A stretch of DNA of 35,287 nt from Subtercola vilae (lineage in GTDB: Bacteria > Actinomycetota > Actinomycetes > Actinomycetales > Microbacteriaceae): contig NZ_QYRT01000040.1 of assembly GCF_004923255.1 (NCBI RefSeq), forward strand, positions 1 to 35,287. Direction: 5' to 3'. The translations under genes and the position numbers were made by a program. Position 1 is the first letter of the stretch. The number at the start of each line of letters is the position of its first letter. The notes under the pieces were generated by a model that worked only from the letters and a program-made list of their open reading frames with translations, ran no database searches and had not been told where the DNA came from. This document shows, in pieces, positions 35,223 through 35,287 of the stretch.

Positions 35223-35287
35223 GGGGTTCCTTCGGTTCGTGCGTGTGTGCGTGTGGGCTGGCGGGCGGCGGGCGGGCGCTTCGTGCG

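Overview
The window suggests a high-GC Gram-positive actinobacterium, most likely of the family Microbacteriaceae. The reasons are strong GC bias in third codon positions, GTG starts, several promoters placed for leaderless transcription, and a gltX / FAA-hydrolase / leuB / serA / ilvC / ilvN / ilvB gene order like that of other Actinobacteria such as Mycobacterium tuberculosis. The genus is inference.

Two regions differ sharply. Bases 1 to about 10318 look like the distal part of a genomic island. It has lower GC, short overlapping genes of unknown function, a serine recombinase with its own res-like site, decayed reading frames, and at its right edge a bare 3' fragment of a tRNA (10291-10316), probably tRNA-Gln. 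This fragment looks like the duplicated attachment site left when an element integrates into the 3' end of a tRNA gene. The intact tRNA and the integrase would lie left of the window. Island cargo from left to right: a DUF2971 protein; the recombinase and res site; a frameshifted unknown gene with a decay zone; a 663-residue coiled-coil protein (+); and a tightly packed minus-strand operon from 10080 down to 5550. That operon encodes, in order of transcription, a 108-residue unknown protein, a HAD-type phosphatase, a ribbon-helix-helix protein, a metallophosphoesterase, a truncated metallophosphoesterase-like protein that has lost metal ligands, a Phd/YefM-like antitoxin, two small proteins, and a coiled-coil protein that appears to share an N-terminal domain with the 663-residue protein.

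From about 10320 on, the window is ordinary chromosome. It holds two VOC proteins, a thioredoxin-reductase-like flavoprotein coupled to gltX, two TetR regulators (one divergent from a VOC gene, one divergent from a DHA2 drug exporter with a clear promoter/operator), an FAA-family hydrolase, and the branched-chain amino acid and serine genes (ilvE, leuB, serA, and the ilvD-ilvB-ilvN-ilvC operon). These convert pyruvate and 2-ketobutyrate to valine, leucine and isoleucine. Next come a membrane GGDEF cyclase, the trehalose genes otsA-otsB (otsA apparently starting at AUC), a sugar-isomerase-like TIM barrel, and an SDR/FadR-type regulator pair.

The best candidates for an undescribed system are the phosphatase/orphan-antitoxin operon with its paired active and apparently dead metallophosphoesterases, and the two coiled-coil proteins with a common domain.
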